A stretch of DNA of 64,000 bases from Saprospiraceae bacterium (GTDB taxonomy: Bacteria > Bacteroidota > Bacteroidia > Chitinophagales > Saprospiraceae): contig JAHDHL010000003.1 in NCBI GenBank assembly GCA_020631355.1, positions 62,001 to 126,000 on the forward strand, read 5' to 3'. Shown here piece by piece: positions 1 to 8,887 of this stretch. Below the pieces are notes generated by a model that ran no database searches, was not told the DNA's origin, and saw only the letters and a list, made by a program, of their open reading frames with translations. Position 1 is the first letter of the stretch. Each line of letters starts with the position of its first letter. A program made the position numbers and the translations under genes.

Positions 1-1571
1 GCACCAATGATGAGGAACAAATGATTGTTCTGGATGAATTCCACTTAGAATTCGTGGAAAGAAGATCCAGTGACAGAATCATTGCCAAGGTAACTGCCCA
101 ATCAAGTAATCCATTCAAGGTTTCGGCTCTTATGGAAAGTTACCCTTTGGTCAAATCAGCCGAACCTGACATGGATATTCCTTTGGATAGCTATGCATTC
201 TTCGAACCCGAGGATGTTTTGTATGAACACCAGTGGCATTTGAAAAACCCTGGGTTTGTGGTCGATTTCAATATGAGGCTCAAAAAAGGAGCGGACACCA
301 AGGTTGTGGATGCTTGGAAAAGACTGAATGGTTTCGGCTCCAAGGATATTACGGTTGCAGTAATCGACAATGGTTTTGATACAAGTCATCCGGATCTGAA
401 CGAAAAGGTACATAAGCCTTGGGATTTATGGAGGAATACAAGTACCCTGCTTGAGGGAGACGAACGCTATACACACGGAACACCCTGTGCCAGTGTGGCT
501 GTTGCCGGACTGAATGGTTCAGGCATTGTCGGAGCAGCTCCCAATGCCAAGTTCATGCCTTTGAGTGGTACAAGCTTTGGTACCAGGGATACAGAAAAGA
601 TGTTTCAGTATTGTATAGATAATGGTGCTGATGTCATCAGTTGTAGTTGGGGTTCGACGGATATCCGTTTTGACTTGAACACCCTGAAGAAAGATGCCAT
701 TTCCAAAGCTGCCAGACAAGGCAGGAATGGAAAAGGATGTGTGATTTGTTATGCAGCAGGCAATGAGGGATTGGATTATCTCAATTTCTACGCTGCGCAT
801 CCTGATGTGATAGCCGTCGGTGCTTGTGATAGCAGCGACAAACACTCAGATTATTCCAATCAAGGAATGGAACTCGACGTGGTAGCCTCATCCAATGGTC
901 AGTGGCCCATTACGGCAGCTCGTGCTTGGTGGGACCAAGGCATCAGTAGCAGGGATGGTGATTTCAAATTTTGGGCTGATGGCCAAAACAGAAGTGGAAT
1001 GCACAAGCATTTTGGTGGTACTTCCAGTGCTACGCCATTGGTTGCCGGAATCTGCGCTTTAGTGCTTTCCGCCAATCCGGACCTAACTTCAAAACAGGTT
1101 AAGGATATCCTTTGTAGGACTGCGGATAAGATTGGTCACCTATCAGATTATGACTCAAGGGGACACTCTAAGAAATACGGTTTTGGACGTGTGAATGCTG
1201 ACCGTGCAGTTGCAGAGGCCATCAGACTAAGGGATGGAGCTCCGGTGGCTCCACCAGTAGATGTAGAAGATGAAATCAAGAAAGGACAAGGTATCTTTAG
1301 ATTCAATGTCCAAAAACAGGAAGCCAAGGGATATGGTGTCCAGATTGGTGTATTCGCCAAGTATGGTAATGTTCTGATTGCCGTTGAAAAGTTACAGAAT
1401 CAGTTTGCCTTACCCATCGTGGTCAGTATCAATGAATTACAAGGACAAACAGTCTACAAGGTAGTTGTAGGAGCTTTCAAGAATAAATCAGATGCAAGTT
1501 CATTGCGTAAGCAAATGAAAGAGGCAGGAGTTGATGGTTTCGTCAGGAATTTTAAGGATTTGCTGATTTAG
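1..1571 (+). CDS. S8 (subtilisin-like) serine protease with C-terminal SPOR domain, 5' end outside window
   Basis: The frame is open from base 3, so the true start lies to the left and any signal peptide cannot be seen. Numbering from the first Met in the window (base 21), the subtilase triad is visible: Asp116 in VIDNG, His152 in THGTPCAS and Ser335 in GGTSSATP, with the oxyanion Asn248 in AAGNEG. After a linker (about residues 405-435) a SPOR domain follows (about 437-514, beginning GYGVQIG), closely similar to the SPOR domains of the RlpA-like protein at 5659. SPOR domains bind denuded peptidoglycan at division sites, so a protease held at septal wall is inferred. The last 20 bases overlap the convergent gene at 1552. 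The family assignment is secure; substrate is unknown. Confidence 0.93.
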   Translation, partial: TNDEEQMIVLDEFHLEFVERRSSDRIIAKVTAQSSNPFKVSALMESYPLVKSAEPDMDIPLDSYAFFEPEDVLYEHQWHLKNPGFVVDFNMRLKKGADTKVVDAWKRLNGFGSKDITVAVIDNGFDTSHPDLNEKVHKPWDLWRNTSTLLEGDERYTHGTPCASVAVAGLNGSGIVGAAPNAKFMPLSGTSFGTRDTEKMFQYCIDNGADVISCSWGSTDIRFDLNTLKKDAISKAARQGRNGKGCVICYAAGNEGLDYLNFYAAHPDVIAVGACDSSDKHSDYSNQGMELDVVASSNGQWPITAARAWWDQGISSRDGDFKFWADGQNRSGMHKHFGGTSSATPLVAGICALVLSANPDLTSKQVKDILCRTADKIGHLSDYDSRGHSKKYGFGRVNADRAVAEAIRLRDGAPVAPPVDVEDEIKKGQGIFRFNVQKQEAKGYGVQIGVFAKYGNVLIAVEKLQNQFALPIVVSINELQGQTVYKVVVGAFKNKSDASSLRKQMKEAGVDGFVRNFKDLLI

Positions 1572-1911
1572 CCTTAACGGATTCTAATGCAAAAGGGATT
1601 TGGATTTTCTCCTTGATTCTTTCGGAAAGGAATCGGGAAGGTTCCAAATCCCTTTTTTCTATTTCTACCAATATTTCCTGTATGGTAGGCTTGTCCTTTT
1701 CCGATAAATCATAAACAACAAGTATGTAATCACCTACCTCGTTCTCGAAGACAGAATTATCTCGTCTGAAGTTGAGGTAATTATACTTCCCATCCTGCAC
1801 CAATGGTAGAAATGCATCGAATAAGGCATCAATAAGAGCTGCATGCGATTCATACTCCTCCCATGTCCCCTTGATGGGTTGCAAATAGAAGCTATGACTG
1901 TATAAATCCAT
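1552..1911 (-). CDS. hypothetical protein, about 119 aa
   Basis: A soluble, acidic protein that I do not recognise. There is no signal peptide or membrane segment; aromatic residues cluster near the N terminus and a Glu/Lys-rich helix lies near the end. A longer reading from a TTG at 1932 would overlap the upstream gene; the ATG at 1911 starts 4 bases after that gene's stop and is preferred, making the two probably one operon. Its 3' end overlaps the protease gene in convergent orientation by 20 bp. No function can be inferred. Confidence 0.6.
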   Translation of the reverse strand: MDLYSHSFYLQPIKGTWEEYESHAALIDALFDAFLPLVQDGKYNYLNFRRDNSVFENEVGDYILVVYDLSEKDKPTIQEILVEIEKRDLEPSRFLSERIKEKIQIPFALESVKAKSANP

Positions 1912-1915
1912 CTGT

Positions 1916-2527
1916 TTAGAATCGTACCCCAATATCCAATCCCCACAAACCTATGGCCCCCTGACCTACGGCCTCACCTTCTGTTTTGACATTATACTCC
2001 CATCCTGCAGCTACCTGTGGTGTAAGAAAAATAGTTGTTTTCTTCTCATTCCCAACCCTGAATAGGAATTTATAACCAACTGAAGCCGTGGGTTGTAATA
2101 TCCAAATCTTACTTTGCCCAAAGTCTGAATCATCAGCAGTATCATATATCATATCCTCACCGATATCCCTATAATCAATCGTTAATCTCCATACATCCGA
2201 ACGAACTCCGATATACAACCCTTTCATGGGTTTCAGGATATAATATTTATAACCAAAGCTTCCGCCCCAGCCACCGCCACGTTCGTCTCCATGTTCACCC
2301 CAACCATGTCTACGGGCTCTATTATAAGCTATTCTTGCTTCCAAGCTGCTCTTGTAATATTTCCCCAATCCAGCTTCAACCTTAAGTCCGGGCATCATTC
2401 CGGCAGGATACATCTGATATTCGAATGACAATTCGATAGGTCGCTTATCCAAGTCATCATTCTGGCCTAATAGGAAAGTCAGAGGAAAGGATACCATAAT
2501 CATACACACAATGAAATTCAACTTCAT
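1916..2527 (-). CDS. putative outer-membrane beta-barrel protein
   Basis: 203 aa with a typical Bacteroidota signal peptide (about residues 1-21, cleavage near LLGQ). The mature part alternates polar and hydrophobic/aromatic residues in about 8-10 strand-like stretches (for example GYKYYIL, GLYIGVRSDVWRL, ASVGYKFLF) and ends in a strand closing with VRF, as expected of an outer-membrane barrel. A Gly/His/Arg-rich loop (about residues 73-92) could be surface exposed. It is the first gene of a probable two-gene operon with the small gene at 1552. The specific family is not recognised and function is unknown. Confidence 0.7.
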   Translation of the reverse strand: MKLNFIVCMIMVSFPLTFLLGQNDDLDKRPIELSFEYQMYPAGMMPGLKVEAGLGKYYKSSLEARIAYNRARRHGWGEHGDERGGGWGGSFGYKYYILKPMKGLYIGVRSDVWRLTIDYRDIGEDMIYDTADDSDFGQSKIWILQPTASVGYKFLFRVGNEKKTTIFLTPQVAAGWEYNVKTEGEAVGQGAIGLWGLDIGVRF

Positions 2528-2680
2528 TACTGGTCTAATTTCTTTAAGATAATAGAATGAGTCTTGTAACTTTGATAGGGTGAGTCGTTATTGTAAAGGA
2601 ACGCTAACTTACATAAACTTTAACGAATCGTTTGAAATATTAGATGCTTTTTATAGTTATCATATCAAATAAATGACAAA

Positions 2681-3196
2681 ATGAAATTGAGATTGTTGCT
2701 GCTTGCTCCCATATTTCTTTTAGGATGGATGAATGTACAAGCACAAGTACCAGAAACAGCCGAACAGTATGAGAAAGAGTACCAAAGGCGCGTAAAAAAG
2801 GAATACATCAACGACATATATATTCCCAAGGATCTGACGGATGCCTTTCAGGAACTGAAACGGCTTTCCGACAAGGAAGCCATTACGCGTTTCCAAAGGG
2901 CAGAGGAGGACACAGTAGCGAAGAAACTATACTTCTCTTTAGGGAGATGGATAGTAGTGAATTGGGGATTCCATGGTGGTTCCAGACTCTCACATTGGCT
3001 GAAAACCAAGGTTGGTGTGGCGCATCCCGAGGACCAGGCCCTTTTTGTCATCCGAACATTCCATAGAAGCCTCAATAAGAAAGAACTCGATGTCAAGACC
3101 TTGGTGCAGGAGCTGAATGAGAAGCGCAACAAGGAACGGATTAAGAACAAGAAAGTCATCAAGACGGAAAAACGGAAAGTTCCCAAGAACGAATAA
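2681..3196 (+). CDS. DUF6794-like exported protein
   Basis: 171 aa with a signal peptide (about 1-21, cleavage after QAQ). The central part follows the pattern I know from DUF6794: IPKDLTDAF near residue 48, an LGRWIVVNWG stretch, GGSRLSHWL and a final FHRSLN segment. The C terminus is a very basic Lys/Arg tail of about 30 residues, which may be disordered or bind nucleic acid or anionic polymers. A TAnnTTTG-like element lies at 2567-2574 but is far from the start. The gene is monocistronic, with a hairpin terminator downstream. The molecular role of the family is unknown; the family call is from memory of its motif. Confidence 0.7.
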   Translation: MKLRLLLLAPIFLLGWMNVQAQVPETAEQYEKEYQRRVKKEYINDIYIPKDLTDAFQELKRLSDKEAITRFQRAEEDTVAKKLYFSLGRWIVVNWGFHGGSRLSHWLKTKVGVAHPEDQALFVIRTFHRSLNKKELDVKTLVQELNEKRNKERIKNKKVIKTEKRKVPKNE

Positions 3197-3222
3197 AGAA
3201 AACCGTTTAGTATATATTGTAT

Positions 3223-3255
3223 GGGCCTTGTATCCGAAAGGATATAGGGCCTTTT
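3223..3255 (+). terminator. Rho-independent terminator after the DUF6794 gene
   Basis: Hairpin with arms GGGCCTTGTATCC and GGATATAGGGCCT around a GAAA loop, paired throughout if a few G-U pairs are allowed, followed by TTTT. It also borders the end of the convergent polX gene. Confidence 0.75.
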
Positions 3256-3256
3256 A

Positions 3257-4855
3257 CTATTCGAAATTATAAATGAATTCCTTGGTCAGACCGCCCTTTC
3301 TAGCTGCCATTACACCATATCGTATGTCATGTATCCCCTGGGTACTATGTGCATCCGGATTGATGGAAATCTTGACTCCTTTTTCCATGGCATAAGGAAT
3401 CCATTCAAAATCCATGTCCAATCTCAGTGGGTTGGCATTCATTTCAATGGCAACACCATTGGCAGCACAAGCATCAATCACTTTCTTATGGTCAATAGGA
3501 TATCCCTTTCTGGACAATAGTAATCTTCCTGTCGGGTGACCTAAAATCGTAGTGTACGGATTTTCAATGGCCTTGATAAGTCTTGAGGTTGCTTTCTCCT
3601 CATCCATCTTCAGATTGGAATGGACCGATGCTATGATAAAGTCAAACCCTTTAAGTATGTCTTCGTCATAATCCAAATTGCCATCATACAATATATCCGA
3701 CTCGATTCCCTTATAAATCCTGAAACCGTCTTCATATGATGCATTCAGGGCGTCTATTTCGGCCCATTGCTCCTTGATACGGTCTTCCTTGAGTCCATTG
3801 GCATAAAAGGCAGACTTGGAATGATCCGTTATACCAATATATCGATAACCCTTTTCCTTGGAATAGGAAGCCATTTCCTGTAACGAATTGATTCCATCAC
3901 TGTAAGTCGTATGTGAGTGAATCACGCCCTTTACATCGTCCTCGGTAATGAGTTGGGACATATCCTTGTTGATGTAAAGCCCATTTTCCCGTAATTCAGG
4001 AATGATATAGGGTAGGGATGCCTTTGAGAAAACTTCTTCCTCTGTCGCAATACCCTTGAAATCCTTTGCCTCACTGGAAGACAGGAATGACTCCATGAAT
4101 TCCCTAGTACCTGTATATCTGAATAATTTCGAACCCCATTCTTCCTCCTTACAATGAATAATATGAAAAATGAAGTCATCATCAGTTTTGAATTGGTACC
4201 TATTATTATCCTGCTTGACCAATTCGTAGTTCAAAGTTGTGGGATTCCCATTGCATAGAAGCAATTCCAACTTGTCAATAATCGGATGTTTTCTTCTGAA
4301 TGCACCTACGAATTCGACCTTTGCCTCAGGCAGTTCATTACGGACTTGTTCCATGATTCCATTGGCTTTGGAAAATATCCTGGCATAATGGAATTTATTC
4401 CTAGCACCAAGGAAGAAATGGATCTTATCAATCAAATCCGCCTGTGTCTTAGCCCCAAAACCTTTCAGACCTACCAATCGGTTCTCATTACAGGCATATA
4501 ATAATTCACCAACAGTCTCACAACCCAGTTCTTTCCAGACCACCCTGATTTTTGAGGGACCGAATCCCTTTATACCCAACATTTCTACAATACCGGGAGG
4601 GGTCTTCTCCCTGTACTTATTGTAGGTATTCATTTCCTGGGTTTCAATCAATTCGAGAATCTTACTGGTAGTCGCCTTACCTACACCCTTGAGTGAGGCA
4701 ATCTCGTCCTCGGTCATATCCACCAAGGCACGATCCAACTTCCTAAGTTGGATATAGGTATTCTTGTAGGATTTAATCTTGAATGGATTATCCTTGTGAA
4801 GCTCCATGATATTGGCCAAATCAGCGAATTTATTGGCTATTTCCTTATTGGTCAT
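3257..4855 (-). CDS. polX: PolX-family protein: HhH/polymerase-X fold with intact PHP domain, polymerase site degraded
   Basis: 532 aa, close to the usual bacterial PolX length of about 570. Order: an 8-kDa-like N-terminal domain with helix-hairpin-helix motifs (GVGK 57-60, GFGPSK 97-102, GFGAKT 132-137), a nucleotidyltransferase-like middle (about 150-260), and a PHP domain (305-532). In active PolX the palm reads GSxRR...VGDIDxL with a catalytic DxD; here it is GAFRRKHPIIDKLELLL (184-200), without DxD. The PHP metal ligands all seem present: H313/H315, D344/H345, E385, H412, H440, D501/H503. Inference: a 3'-5' exonuclease or phosphoesterase in DNA repair, probably no longer a polymerase. 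Its ATG overlaps the stop of the upstream gene as ATGA, so the two are translationally coupled. Confidence 0.88.
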   Translation of the reverse strand: MTNKEIANKFADLANIMELHKDNPFKIKSYKNTYIQLRKLDRALVDMTEDEIASLKGVGKATTSKILELIETQEMNTYNKYREKTPPGIVEMLGIKGFGPSKIRVVWKELGCETVGELLYACNENRLVGLKGFGAKTQADLIDKIHFFLGARNKFHYARIFSKANGIMEQVRNELPEAKVEFVGAFRRKHPIIDKLELLLCNGNPTTLNYELVKQDNNRYQFKTDDDFIFHIIHCKEEEWGSKLFRYTGTREFMESFLSSSEAKDFKGIATEEEVFSKASLPYIIPELRENGLYINKDMSQLITEDDVKGVIHSHTTYSDGINSLQEMASYSKEKGYRYIGITDHSKSAFYANGLKEDRIKEQWAEIDALNASYEDGFRIYKGIESDILYDGNLDYDEDILKGFDFIIASVHSNLKMDEEKATSRLIKAIENPYTTILGHPTGRLLLSRKGYPIDHKKVIDACAANGVAIEMNANPLRLDMDFEWIPYAMEKGVKISINPDAHSTQGIHDIRYGVMAARKGGLTKEFIYNFE

Positions 4856-5367
4856 GCTTGTTGTGCTGTTAAGTCAAGTAGTAAGGTTTTCAACGTAGGA
4901 ATAATTTTCCATTCGTCAGGTTCGATGGTCCATTTTACGGATTGTTCATCACCATCCAGATGGACATTGATGGTATGCTTGACGGAATCAATGACAATCG
5001 GTTGGTTTTGGGTTTTGCTTTCCTTTTCCCAATTATGGATTAATTTTTCCGCCAGATTCATTAGGGTCTGAATGGAATTGTCATTCAATATGAATGATTC
5101 CCGTTCAAAAGTGGGTGCATAATGACCAAACAACTTAATTTTCTCCATCGGGTCGTTCATTCTTTCCTCATCCTTGGATTTGCACCAAGTCAACTTCTCC
5201 AGATGACTTCCCCGGGATTCATGAGATATGAAATCTATCCGGATATGGTTGCCATTTTGCGGCTGTATGAATAGTTGTATGATAGGATGTATGCCAAGGA
5301 TTTTTTTATTCAGAATGCTATTGGCCTTATTCTGGAGTTCTGCCCAGTCATTAAAATCAGAATTCAT
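4852..5367 (-). CDS. hypothetical protein coupled to polX
   Basis: About 171 aa, soluble, no signal peptide, rich in Asn, Trp and charged residues. It resembles no family I recognise; the sheet-like central part (HIRIDFISHES, then HTINVHLDGD) is the only visible structure. The ATG at 5367 is preferred over a TTG two codons upstream. The stop codon overlaps the polX start as ATGA, the strongest available hint of a linked role, possibly in DNA repair; that is inference from position only. A promoter-like element lies about 50 bases upstream. Confidence 0.65.
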   Translation of the reverse strand: MNSDFNDWAELQNKANSILNKKILGIHPIIQLFIQPQNGNHIRIDFISHESRGSHLEKLTWCKSKDEERMNDPMEKIKLFGHYAPTFERESFILNDNSIQTLMNLAEKLIHNWEKESKTQNQPIVIDSVKHTINVHLDGDEQSVKWTIEPDEWKIIPTLKTLLLDLTAQQA

Positions 5368-5420
5368 ATTCAATTAGGGTGTATTAGTTAGTAGTGTGAT
5401 CACCATCGCTGATTCGCGCC

Positions 5421-5445
5421 CAAATGTAAGGAGGATTCATCAAAA
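5421..5445 (-). promoter_or_regulatory. putative promoter of the polX operon
   Basis: On the minus strand TACATTTG (5428-5421) matches the Bacteroidota -7 element TAnnTTTG exactly. The nearest TTTTG (5445-5441) is only 12 bp upstream instead of 19-21, so the -33 assignment is doubtful. Predicted 5' leader about 45-50 nt. Confidence 0.45.
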
Positions 5446-5658
5446 CATCAGGAAACAAGTGCCGCATATAATTAATATTCATACTCAATATACCATTAGC
5501 TTTATGCCAAATGAGTCAGAATTAGTTAATAATTAGCTAAATAGAAATGATTTTGATTTATTTGATAATTATGAATATACACATAACGTTATATTTACGG
5601 AACCTAAGCATCCTACATTCAAAGGTCTGTGGGATTTAATGAAGTAAATAACATATCA

Positions 5659-6831
5659 ATGAGAACACTCCTAACCTTAACATTACTATTGGCGACCACA
5701 TTGGTCTTTGCCAAGAAGACAGAGTATGGTTTGGCCTCCATTTATTCTGATGAATTCGAGGACAGTGCCACTGCCTACGGGGAAACATACGACCCTACGA
5801 AGATGACTGCGGCACACAAATCCTTACCATTTGGTTCCATAGTGAAGATTACCAATATGGATACAGGTAAGTCCGTAATGGTTAAAATCAATGATAAAGG
5901 GCCATTCATAAGGGGTTACATCATTGAGGTTTCAGGTGCAGCTGCCAAGGTATTGGAAATGAAGAAATCGGGTGCGAAGGTAAAGTTGGTCGTAGAGAAA
6001 GAGGGAAAATACCCGATGGATTCCGAATTGGACGAGGATTCTTACACAGAGGACGAATCTCCTTTCGCAGAGGATACGGATGGAGCGCCACAGGATTATG
6101 CTGATAATGGAGGGAGTCTGAACCAACCCAAACCTAATACTGGCGTAACAACCAAGCCTGATACCACTCCCAAATCCGTTTCGGACAACGATACAAAAAA
6201 ACCGGCGGCAGCAGCTTCCAATAATGGCTCATTAGCACCATTGAAAGACAAGGGCTATAAGGTGTATGACTTATACAAGGCATCGACATTCATACCCAAG
6301 GCTTCGGGGTATGGTGTGCAAGTAGGTACTTATCATAATCTACATAATGTCCTTAAGGAAACGGCTAAATTACAGGAGAACTGGTTCAGTAATATCATGC
6401 TTACAAGAGAAGTATCGGGCAAGAAAGTGACATACAAGGTTATCATTGGCCCGTTCGAACAGCGGTCATCAGCACAAAGCTATAAGCGAAATGCAGCAAA
6501 GAAAGGAGTAACAGGCTTTGTAGTCGCAGTTCAGCCAACCAAGGATTTGGAAGTATATCAGATCAAGGCCGTAAGACCTGCCAAGGAGGGTTACGCTGTT
6601 CAGGTAATGAACCTGACTGATGCTGATAATGTCATCAATGAGGTAGATAAGCTGAAGAAAAAGTGGTTCAAGAACATATTGATTAATGTCGTAAAGGGTA
6701 ATAGTAAAGGTGAACCGCACTATAAGATACTATTGGGACCTTTCCCAAAAAGGGAAACAGCCAACAGCTACAAGGAAAATCTGGCCAAGAAAAAAATGAG
6801 TGGTTTTGTAGTTGATTTAACGGGCAAATAA
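5659..6831 (+). CDS. rlpA: RlpA-like double-psi beta-barrel protein with two SPOR domains
   Basis: 390 aa from the ATG at 5659, which begins a clear signal peptide (MRTLLTLTLLLATTLVFA); a GTG 30 bases upstream would spoil it. There is no lipobox, unlike E. coli RlpA. Residues 23-105 form the double-psi beta-barrel (TAAHKSLPFG with His53, KINDKGPF with Asp79). The usual GRIIDLS motif reads GYIIEVS. A Pro/Asp/Asn-rich linker (about 115-205) leads to two SPOR domains (about 218-298 and 308-388). The family contains lytic transglycosylases that cleave denuded glycan strands at the septum. An imperfect -7 box, TATATTTA, lies upstream. Lytic activity is inferred, not certain given the Asp-to-Glu change. 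Confidence 0.88.
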   Translation: MRTLLTLTLLLATTLVFAKKTEYGLASIYSDEFEDSATAYGETYDPTKMTAAHKSLPFGSIVKITNMDTGKSVMVKINDKGPFIRGYIIEVSGAAAKVLEMKKSGAKVKLVVEKEGKYPMDSELDEDSYTEDESPFAEDTDGAPQDYADNGGSLNQPKPNTGVTTKPDTTPKSVSDNDTKKPAAAASNNGSLAPLKDKGYKVYDLYKASTFIPKASGYGVQVGTYHNLHNVLKETAKLQENWFSNIMLTREVSGKKVTYKVIIGPFEQRSSAQSYKRNAAKKGVTGFVVAVQPTKDLEVYQIKAVRPAKEGYAVQVMNLTDADNVINEVDKLKKKWFKNILINVVKGNSKGEPHYKILLGPFPKRETANSYKENLAKKKMSGFVVDLTGK

Positions 6832-6894
6832 GCATTGCTTCATTATATCAATCAAATAACATATATAATGTATATGAAAATCAGTGCCATTTAT

Positions 6895-6902
6895 TACATT
6901 TG
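6895..6902 (+). promoter_or_regulatory. putative -7 promoter element of the LEA lipoprotein-VF530 operon
   Basis: TACATTTG is an exact TAnnTTTG match 28 bp before the start at 6931. No TTG was found at 19-21 bp upstream, so only the -7 element is supported. Confidence 0.45.
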
Positions 6903-6930
6903 GAATTGATTTGATATATACACTTGTCTT

Positions 6931-7395
6931 ATGAAAAATTGCTTATTCCCACTATCCTTATTCGTTGTAATCTTATTGGGCAGTTGTGGCCAATCCAAGG
7001 AAATCACCTTCAAGGAAATGACCAATGTCCGCCTTAAGTCCGTGCAAGCCAATGGTACGGTAAAAGTAACTGCCGATGCTGTGATGCATAATCCCCGTAG
7101 AGTAGGGGCAAAGGTGACTTATATGGAATGCGAGGTGTATGTGGATGGTAAACCTTATGCCAGTGTTGCTCAGACCAAACAGGCCAAGGTACCGAAGCGT
7201 TCTGATTTTGCAGTACCTTTGGAAACAAGCATCTCGTTAAAGAAAATTATGGGTAATGCAGTTTCACTTACCAAAAGCGTATTGGGAGATGGCAAAGTGG
7301 ATGTGAAATTGGATGGGGTCGTCAAGGTTAAGGTTTTTGGCAAGACTTTTACGGTACCATTCGTTTATGATGAAGAAACTGAAGTAGGATTATAA
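6931..7395 (+). CDS. LEA type 2 family lipoprotein
   Basis: 154 aa. The signal peptide ends in a lipobox LLGSC (Cys19), predicting a lipid-anchored periplasmic or surface protein. The remainder fits the LEA14/WHy fold: an all-beta domain with a conserved N-P ([22 protein letters not shown]), then alternating strands ending [12 protein letters not shown]. Such proteins are widespread in Bacteroidota and have no assigned biochemical role; binding of hydrophobic or envelope components is usually presumed. The stop codon overlaps the next start as TAATG, so the pair is cotranscribed and probably coupled. Confidence 0.8.
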   Translation: MKNCLFPLSLFVVILLGSCGQSKEITFKEMTNVRLKSVQANGTVKVTADAVMHNPRRVGAKVTYMECEVYVDGKPYASVAQTKQAKVPKRSDFAVPLETSISLKKIMGNAVSLTKSVLGDGKVDVKLDGVVKVKVFGKTFTVPFVYDEETEVGL

Positions 7396-7610
7396 TGAAT
7401 GAACAACCGAATAACCCATTGCATGGCAAGACACTGGAATTCATCCTTACCTATTTGGTTGCCGCCCATGGTTGGGAGGGATTACACCAATGTGTAAGGG
7501 TGAATTGCTTCAAGAACAACCCCAGTATTAAATCCAGTCTTAAGTTCCTAAGGAAAAACCCTTGGGCCAGAACCAGAATAGAAAATTTCTATTTGGAAAC
7601 GATTGATTAA
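7395..7610 (+). CDS. VF530 family (DUF2132) protein
   Basis: 71 aa, matching the complete length of the VF530 family: NPLHGKTLE at the N terminus, GWEGLHQ, the signature [18 protein letters not shown] and a final PWAR. The family is a small helical fold often listed as DNA-binding, but I know of no established function. Its ATG overlaps the lipoprotein stop, and its end overlaps the convergent ychF gene by 4 bp. No reason for cotranscription with a lipoprotein is apparent. Confidence 0.88.
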   Translation: MNEQPNNPLHGKTLEFILTYLVAAHGWEGLHQCVRVNCFKNNPSIKSSLKFLRKNPWARTRIENFYLETID

Positions 7611-8704
7611 ACGTTGAATCGGAAGTGCATGATATCTCCATCAACCACAATGTAATCCTTACCCTCAACACCCATCTTACCAGCATCCTTTACTGCACTT
7701 TCAGAGCCTAGGGTTACATAATCATTGTACTTGATGACCTCCGCACGGATAAATCCCTTTTCAAAATCACTATGGATGACTCCTGCAGCTTGAGGAGCGG
7801 TACTTCCGACCTTTACAGTCCAAGCCCTGACTTCCTTTTCACCCGCAGTGAAATAAGTGATAAGGTTCAATAATCTGTAACAAGCCTGAATCAATTTATT
7901 GACCCCGGGTTCGGATAGCCCCATATCCATTAGGAATTCCATGCGTTCTTCCTTGGATTCCAATTCGGCTATATCAGCTTCGATACCTGCACTGATCAGG
8001 ATGACTTGTGCCCCCTCATCCTTTACTGCTTCTGCGAATTTTGACGTGTGCTCGTTTCCATCCTGAACAGAATCCTCGTCCACATTACAAACATAAAGAA
8101 TCGGCTTTGCAGTCAGCAACAACATGGAATTGAATAATTCCAATTCATCATCATCCAATTCCAAGGAACGGGCTGGTTTCTCACTATTGAGATGGTTCAG
8201 AATCTTTTCGCCACTCTGGACAGCTCTTACTGCTTTTTTCTCACCGGCCTTGGCATTCTTCTTTAATTTCTCAAGACGCTTCTCTACCGTGTCCATATCC
8301 TTTAGGATTAACTCCATGTCAATGGTTTCCTTATCCCTTACAGGGTCTACACCTCCATCAACATGAACCACATTACCATCATCAAAACATCTGACAACGT
8401 GGACGATAGCATCAACTTCCCTGATATTGGCCAAGAATTGATTTCCCAGTCCCTCACCTTTGGAAGCTCCCTTGATCAATCCTGCAATATCCACGATTTC
8501 AACAGTAGTGGGCTGTATCTTCTGCGGATTGACAATCTCAGCCAACTTATCCAATCTTTCATCAGGAACCGTAATCATTCCCACATTGGGTTCCTTGGTA
8601 GCAAAAGGGTAGTTGGCAGCCAATGCCTTACCTGATGAAAGTGCATTAAATAGGGTAGATTTACCCACATTCGGAAGTCCAACAATGCCACATTTTAAAG
8701 CCAT
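7607..8704 (-). CDS. ychF: Obg-family redox-regulated ATPase YchF
   Basis: 365 aa, the usual length of YchF/OLA1. The P-loop GLPNVGKST is at residues 9-17, the G3 motif is DIAG, and the G4 motif is NVDE rather than NKxD, the change that gives YchF ATP instead of GTP preference. A coiled-coil insertion (about 130-170) and a C-terminal TGS domain (about 280-363, with [15 protein letters not shown]) complete the family layout. It associates with ribosomes and is linked to translation and stress responses. A strong promoter lies upstream at 8777-8808, divergent from acpH. Confidence 0.96.
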   Translation of the reverse strand: MALKCGIVGLPNVGKSTLFNALSSGKALAANYPFATKEPNVGMITVPDERLDKLAEIVNPQKIQPTTVEIVDIAGLIKGASKGEGLGNQFLANIREVDAIVHVVRCFDDGNVVHVDGGVDPVRDKETIDMELILKDMDTVEKRLEKLKKNAKAGEKKAVRAVQSGEKILNHLNSEKPARSLELDDDELELFNSMLLLTAKPILYVCNVDEDSVQDGNEHTSKFAEAVKDEGAQVILISAGIEADIAELESKEERMEFLMDMGLSEPGVNKLIQACYRLLNLITYFTAGEKEVRAWTVKVGSTAPQAAGVIHSDFEKGFIRAEVIKYNDYVTLGSESAVKDAGKMGVEGKDYIVVDGDIMHFRFNV

Positions 8705-8776
8705 ATCAAAGAAGAATTAATATCGTATATTCGTTTTTTCCCAATGATGAATTCATCTTGGGATTGATTTTGGCTG

Positions 8777-8808
8777 CAAATATACTTTCTTCCACTCTTG
8801 AAATCCAA
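8777..8808 (-). promoter_or_regulatory. promoter of ychF
   Basis: On the minus strand TTG (8808-8806), a 21-bp spacer and TATATTTG (8784-8777) match the Bacteroidota -33/-7 consensus. Predicted leader about 65 nt before the ATG at 8704. Confidence 0.7.
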
Positions 8809-8887
8809 TTTTGTCGTCGATATGTGACTTGACAGAGCAACATTTAGTTTCTTAGTATTGTTAAATAATAACATCTTATTCCTCTAA

